DNA of 38,253 nucleotides from Micromonospora sp. CPCC 205371 (GTDB taxonomy: Bacteria > Actinomycetota > Actinomycetes > Mycobacteriales > Micromonosporaceae), in the NCBI RefSeq assembly GCF_026130045.1, contig NZ_JAIBNX010000069.1, positions 1 to 38,253 of the forward strand, written 5' to 3'. Below, one piece after another: positions 34,845 to 38,253 of the stretch. A model generated the notes under the pieces. The model was not told the DNA's origin. It ran no database searches and worked only from the letters and a program-made list of their open reading frames with translations. The translations under genes were made by a program, and so were the position numbers. The stretch's first letter is position 1; each line of letters starts with the position of its first letter.

Positions 34845-35479
34845 TGCTGGCCGAAGATTCGACACTCTTGCGGGAGGGTCTGGTCAGGCTGCTCGCCGAC
34901 GAGGGTCATGAGGTCGTGGCCGCCGTCGGTGACGGCGACGCGCTGCTCGCGGCTGTCGCCGCTGACCAGCCAGACGTCGTGGTCGTCGACGTGCGGATGC
35001 CGCCGACCCACACCGACGAAGGGCTGCGCGCCGCCATGGAGCTGCGCGGCCGGTGGCCGCGCGTCGGGGTCCTGGTGCTTTCCCAGTACGTCGAGAGGCG
35101 TTACGCCGTCGAATTGCTCACCACCCATGCGGACGGTGTCGGGTACCTCTTGAAGGATCGTGTGGCGCAGGTGGGTGAGTTTCTCGATGCGCTCGACCGG
35201 GTCGGAGCCGGTGGCACCGCGTTCGACCCGGAGGTGGTGCGGCAGCTGCTCGCCCGGACGACTCACGCCGACCCGCTGAGCCGGCTGACACCCCGAGAGC
35301 GTGACGTGCTCGATCACATGGCGCAAGGGCACACCAACGCGAGGATCGCCGAGCAGCTCCACGTTTCGCAGAGCGCGGTCGAGAAACACGTCAACAATAT
35401 CTTCGACAAGCTCGACCTGTCGCACGCCACGGGGTACAGCCGGCGGGTGCTCGCGGTGCTCAGATATCTGGGCTCCTAG
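34835..35479 (+). CDS. NarL/LuxR-family response regulator
   Basis: A 214-residue regulator. The receiver has the acidic pair AEDS (6-9), phospho-acceptor D52 (VVVVDVRMPP), the switch Ser (LVLSQY) and Lys (YLLKDR). The LuxR-type helix-turn-helix is at ~150-210 (LTPRERDVLDHMAQGHTNARIAEQLHVSQSAVEKHVNNIFDKLDL). Note MRVMLAEDSTLLREGL, the usual start in actinobacterial DesR/LiaR-like regulators. It is translated from an ATG within the kinase gene end and must be its partner. Its targets are unknown. It ends 1 bp from the convergent Smr gene, with no room for a separate terminator. Confidence 0.95.
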   Translation: MRVMLAEDSTLLREGLVRLLADEGHEVVAAVGDGDALLAAVAADQPDVVVVDVRMPPTHTDEGLRAAMELRGRWPRVGVLVLSQYVERRYAVELLTTHADGVGYLLKDRVAQVGEFLDALDRVGAGGTAFDPEVVRQLLARTTHADPLSRLTPRERDVLDHMAQGHTNARIAEQLHVSQSAVEKHVNNIFDKLDLSHATGYSRRVLAVLRYLGS

Positions 35480-35480
35480 G

Positions 35481-35735
35481 TCAGCGCCAGCGGAAGTGTA
35501 CGAACAGGCGGCCGAAGTTCTTCGAGTCCTTCTCGACCCGGTGATACAGCGCCTTGATCTCCTTCTGGTCGAGGAACCGCAGCACCCGCTTCTTGAGCTG
35601 GCCGGACCCCTTTCCAGGAATGATCTCGACGACCGCGGCCTTCTTGGCGACCGCCTCGTCGATGATCCCCCGGAGCGCACGGTCGATGTCGTGCCCCCGG
35701 TTGAAGACGTCATGCAGGTCCAGCTTGAGCTTCAT
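35481..35735 (-). CDS. Small stand-alone Smr-domain protein
   Basis: An 84-residue protein consisting essentially of an Smr domain, starting MKLKLDLHDVFNRGHDIDRALRGIIDEAVAKKAAVVEIIPGKGSGQLKKRVLRFL. The first strand holds the LDLH motif, and IIPGKGSG matches the family H/P-GxG loop (usually HGxG). Smr domains of MutS2 act as nucleases on DNA or RNA. The His before G-x-G is replaced by Pro-Gly-Lys here, as in many short actinobacterial versions, so nuclease activity is uncertain. An open frame extends upstream to 35969, but it covers the GH9 promoter and has no conservation; ATG 35735 fits the domain start. Divergent from the GH9 gene. Confidence 0.85.
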   Translation of the reverse strand: MKLKLDLHDVFNRGHDIDRALRGIIDEAVAKKAAVVEIIPGKGSGQLKKRVLRFLDQKEIKALYHRVEKDSKNFGRLFVHFRWR

Positions 35736-35779
35736 CAAGTCGGATGTTAGCCGGCCAGCCGCGACAGCAGATCGATCCA

Positions 35780-35809
35780 TTGACATGTTGGTAACTCGTT
35801 GAGAACATT
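35780..35809 (+). promoter_or_regulatory. Putative GH9 promoter
   Basis: TTGACA at 35780-35785 is a consensus -35. AACATT at 35804-35809 is the best -10, at 18-bp spacing. The predicted transcription start would fall on the CebR box. Confidence 0.45.
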
Positions 35810-35816
35810 CCAGAGC

Positions 35817-35830
35817 TGGGAGCGCTCCCA
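35817..35830 (+). promoter_or_regulatory. Perfect CebR operator upstream of the GH9 cellulase
   Basis: TGGGAGCGCTCCCA is the exact 14-bp palindrome bound by the cellobiose-responsive repressor CebR in Streptomyces. It overlaps the likely transcription start and ends 17 bp before the start codon, with the ribosome site GGAAGG between them. Repression relieved by cellobiose is predicted. Confidence 0.88.
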
Positions 35831-35847
35831 CAACTGGAAGGAACGAC

Positions 35848-38067
35848 GTGACAAAACGGACACGACGGCTCGCTATCACGGTCGCGGCGGCGCTGGCCGC
35901 GACCGGGCTGACCGCCTCCACGGCGTATGCGGACGGGCCTGAGCAGATCGTCAATGGGACCTTCGACAACGGTCATGCCCCCTGGTGGGGCACCGCCAAC
36001 ATCACTCTCGACTCCAGCAGCGGGCAGCTGTGCGCTGACATCCCCGGCGGCACCGTCAACGCCTGGGACGCCATCGTCGGCATCAACGACATCCCGCTCG
36101 TCAGCGGCGAAACATATGCGTACAAGTTCTTCGCCACCGGCACGCCCGCACGGGTGGCCAAGGCGCTCATTCAGCTCGGCGCCGACCCGTGGACGCAGTA
36201 CTTCGGCGCGACCCCGGAGTTCAGCCCATCCGGCAACGACTATTCGTACACGTTCACCTCGCCGGTCGACCTCACCAACGGGCAGGTCGTGTTCCAGCTT
36301 GGCGGTAGTGCCGAGCCGTGGCGTTTCTGCCTCGACAACGTCTCCCTGACCGGCGGAGCGGTGGCTGAGCCGTACGTGCCGGACACCGGGCCGCGCGTGC
36401 GCGTCAACCAGGTCGGCTACGTGCCCGACGGGCCGAAGAACGCCACGCTCGTCACCGAGGCTACGGCGGCCCTGCCGTGGCAGCTCAGGAATGCTGCCGG
36501 CGCTGTCGTGGCGAACGGAAAGACGACGCCGCGCGGCGTCGACGCCTCGTCCGGGCAGAACGTGCACACGATCACGTTCAGCCGGTACACGAGGGTGGGT
36601 GCCGGCTACACGCTGATCGCGGACGGCGAGGTCAGTCGGCCGTTCGACATCGGTTCCGGGTACTGGGAGCAGATGCGCCTCGACGCGCTCAAGTTCTACT
36701 ACACCCAGCGCAGCGGCGTGGAGATCCTCGACAGCCTACGGCCCGGGTACGGGCGGCCGGCAGGTCACGTCGGGGTCGCGCCCAACCAGGGTGACACCAG
36801 CGTGCCGTGCCAGCCGGGCGTCTGCGACTACACACTGGACGTCTCGGGCGGCTGGTACGACGCTGGAGACCACGGCAAGTACGTGGTAAACGGTGGCATC
36901 TCCGTGGCCCAGGTGATGAGCGAATACGAGCGGTCGCGGAAGCCGTGGAAGCTCAAGGACGGCACGCTCGCGATCCCGGAGAGCGGCAACAAGGTGCCGG
37001 ACATCCTCGACGAGGCGCGGTGGGAGCAGGAGTTCCTGCTGAGCATGCAGGTGCCGGCGGGTGAACCGCTGGCGGGCATGGCCCACCACAAGATCCACGA
37101 TGAGACGTGGACGGGGCTGCCGCTGCTGCCGCACCTCGACGATCGCAAGCGTGAGCTGCACCCGCCGTCGACCGCGGCGACGCTGAACCTGGCGGCCACC
37201 GCGGCGCAGGCGGCGCGCGTGTTCTCCAAGTACGACCAGCAGTTCGCGGCACGCAATCTGGCCGCCGCGAAGAGCGCGTGGGCCGCGGCCAAGGCAAACC
37301 CGGACCGGCTCGCCGACCCGGCCGACGCCACCGGTGGCGGTGCCTACTCCGACGCCGACGTCAGCGACGAGTTCTACTGGGCAGCCGCGGAGTTGTACAT
37401 CACCACGGGCGCCAAGGAGTACAAGGACTTCATCCTGGCCTCGCCGCACCACACCTCGGACGTGTGGCGGGAGCGCGGCTTCGACTGGGGCTCGACGGCC
37501 GCTCTGGGCCGGCTCGACCTCGCCACGCTGCCCAACAAGCTGCCGGACCGGGCGCGGGTGCGTGCGTCGGTGCTCGAAGGCGCCGACAAGTATCTGGCGA
37601 CGATCAAGGCGCACCCGTACGGCATGCCCTACGCGCCGAGTGACAACCAGTTCGACTGGGGCTCGAACCAGCTCGTCATCAACAACCTGGTGGTCATCGC
37701 GACCGCGTACGACCTGAGCGGGCGGGCCAAGTACCGCGACGGCGTGCTGGAGGGTATCGACTACATCTTCGGCCGGAACGCGCTCAACATGTCGTATGTG
37801 ACCGGGTACGGGGAGGTTGCGGCGAAGAACCAGCACAGCCGCTGGTACGCGCGGCAGCTCAACCCCGACCTGCCGAACCCGCCCAACGGGACGCTCGCCG
37901 GCGGGCCGAACTCGTGGATCCAGGACCCGTTGGCGCAGCAGAAGCTGCGCGGCTGCGTCGGCCAGTTCTGCTACATCGACGACATCGAGTCCTGGTCGAC
38001 GAACGAGCTGACCATCAACTGGAATGCCCCATTGGCCTGGATCGCGGCGTTCATCGCGGACCTGTAG
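35848..38067 (+). CDS. Secreted GH9 cellulase with N-terminal CBM4_9 and Ig-like domains
   Basis: A 739-residue exported enzyme hydrolysing beta-1,4-glucan. The signal peptide ends ASTAYA (~28). A CBM4/9-type binding domain spans ~32-170 ([17 protein letters not shown] ... [11 protein letters not shown]). An Ig-like CelD_N domain follows at ~182-272 ([20 protein letters not shown]). The GH9 barrel is ~275-739. The catalytic base region is [15 protein letters not shown], with D338 and D341. The catalytic acid is E720 in [20 protein letters not shown], which fits the GH9 signature. [28 protein letters not shown] provides the other signature, with the usual HxR slightly altered. No C-terminal dockerin or CBM2. 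The GTG start has GGAAGG upstream. Regulated by the adjacent CebR box, and probably acts with the AA10 oxidase on cellulose. Confidence 0.95.
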   Translation: MTKRTRRLAITVAAALAATGLTASTAYADGPEQIVNGTFDNGHAPWWGTANITLDSSSGQLCADIPGGTVNAWDAIVGINDIPLVSGETYAYKFFATGTPARVAKALIQLGADPWTQYFGATPEFSPSGNDYSYTFTSPVDLTNGQVVFQLGGSAEPWRFCLDNVSLTGGAVAEPYVPDTGPRVRVNQVGYVPDGPKNATLVTEATAALPWQLRNAAGAVVANGKTTPRGVDASSGQNVHTITFSRYTRVGAGYTLIADGEVSRPFDIGSGYWEQMRLDALKFYYTQRSGVEILDSLRPGYGRPAGHVGVAPNQGDTSVPCQPGVCDYTLDVSGGWYDAGDHGKYVVNGGISVAQVMSEYERSRKPWKLKDGTLAIPESGNKVPDILDEARWEQEFLLSMQVPAGEPLAGMAHHKIHDETWTGLPLLPHLDDRKRELHPPSTAATLNLAATAAQAARVFSKYDQQFAARNLAAAKSAWAAAKANPDRLADPADATGGGAYSDADVSDEFYWAAAELYITTGAKEYKDFILASPHHTSDVWRERGFDWGSTAALGRLDLATLPNKLPDRARVRASVLEGADKYLATIKAHPYGMPYAPSDNQFDWGSNQLVINNLVVIATAYDLSGRAKYRDGVLEGIDYIFGRNALNMSYVTGYGEVAAKNQHSRWYARQLNPDLPNPPNGTLAGGPNSWIQDPLAQQKLRGCVGQFCYIDDIESWSTNELTINWNAPLAWIAAFIADL

Positions 38068-38091
38068 CGGCCCGACGGGCCTGTAACGGCT

Positions 38092-38171
38092 CGCCGATCA
38101 AGGTAAACCGCATCGATCAAGGGCGAATGCACGCGGAAAAGAGATCAAACCACGTGCATTCGCCCTTGATC
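38092..38171 (-). repeat. Palindromic intergenic repeat, copy 2 (inverted)
   Basis: The 19-bp arms (38115-38133 and 38153-38171) are identical to copy 1, and the 19-base centre matches in 17 positions when read on the minus strand. The extra half-site CGCCGATCAAGG begins at 38092. It starts 24 bases after the GH9 stop; a small GGCCC-GAC-GGGCC hairpin (38069-38081) precedes it. Confidence 0.9.
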
Positions 38172-38174
38172 GGC

Positions 38175-38253
38175 GGGAAGAGGGGGGGCGCGCGCCCGCG
38201 GGGGAGGGGCGCGCCCGCGGGGGAGGGGCGGGTGGCCGCGCGGGGGGGGGCGC
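38175..38253. other. G-rich low-complexity right edge
   Basis: Long G runs and an approximate repeat of GGGGGAGGGGCGCGCCCGCG fill the last ~75 bases. No gene is seen. Like the C-rich left edge, this looks like a low-confidence contig end. Confidence 0.6.

Noticed and set aside
35736-35969. N-terminal extension of the Smr-domain protein to 162 residues
   Set aside because: The extension covers the GH9 promoter, CebR box and signal-peptide codons on the other strand, and the Smr fold is complete from ATG 35735.
36736-37836. 366-codon open frame opposite the GH9 gene
   Set aside because: Shadow; the GH9 catalytic motifs lie on the plus strand across this region.

Overview
The window is a high-GC actinobacterial chromosome segment. 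GTG starts are frequent, genes overlap by ATGA or GTGA, and the third codon position is almost always G or C. The gene order 5-formyl-THF cyclo-ligase / galU / glp(moeA) / rimJ-like / sepX next to tRNA-Ala, together with secreted GH9, GH15 and AA10 enzymes and CebR-type operators, suggests a filamentous actinomycete. A Micromonosporaceae-like soil organism is my best guess (inference; no marker gene is present to prove it).

Layout. (1) 0.2-7.2 kb, conserved housekeeping: an FmdB-type zinc ribbon protein and a folate enzyme face left. Facing right are a membrane diguanylate cyclase, GalU, a MoeA/Glp gephyrin-like protein, a RimJ-like acetyltransferase and the membrane divisome protein SepX/GlpR. 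(2) 7.2-11.4 kb: a palindromic repeat, tRNA-Ala(CGC) with a strong terminator, a MarR-type regulator with a glutathionyl-hydroquinone-reductase-like enzyme, an F420/NADP oxidoreductase-like protein, an EEP-fold hydrolase and a VOC protein behind an AT-rich palindrome. (3) 11.5-23.7 kb, secretion and envelope: a secreted GH15 glucoamylase, and an OmpR-type two-component system divergent from a lipoprotein / HlyD-like adaptor / MacB-type ABC operon. These are followed by a membrane-anchored unknown, a secreted AA10 lytic polysaccharide monooxygenase with a CebR-like box, a modular trypsin-like protease and a small membrane protein. (4) 23.8-33.3 kb, accessory and partly decayed: a broken SARP regulator, a sulfotransferase, an orphan gene, fragments of an IS21-type transposase and other remnants. 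Next comes a compact defence-like cassette of AbiEi/AbiEii (type IV toxin-antitoxin), a TOTE-type primase-helicase and a conserved protein of unknown function. The cassette lies between two degenerate direct repeats and abuts tRNA-Arg(CCT). (5) 33.5-38.2 kb: a 56-residue predicted secreted peptide followed by a large hairpin, a NarL-type two-component pair, a small Smr-domain protein, and a secreted GH9 cellulase with a perfect CebR box. A second copy of the palindromic repeat closes the region.

Functional threads. The AA10 oxidase and the GH9 cellulase share CebR-type operators, so they probably belong to one cellobiose-controlled cellulose regulon. Glp and SepX/GlpR are a known interacting division pair in other actinobacteria. 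The AbiE + TOTE cassette is the best candidate here for a little-described conflict system. Three stretches (1-40, about 1440-1516, 38180-38253) are so rich in C or G homopolymers that assembly errors are possible.
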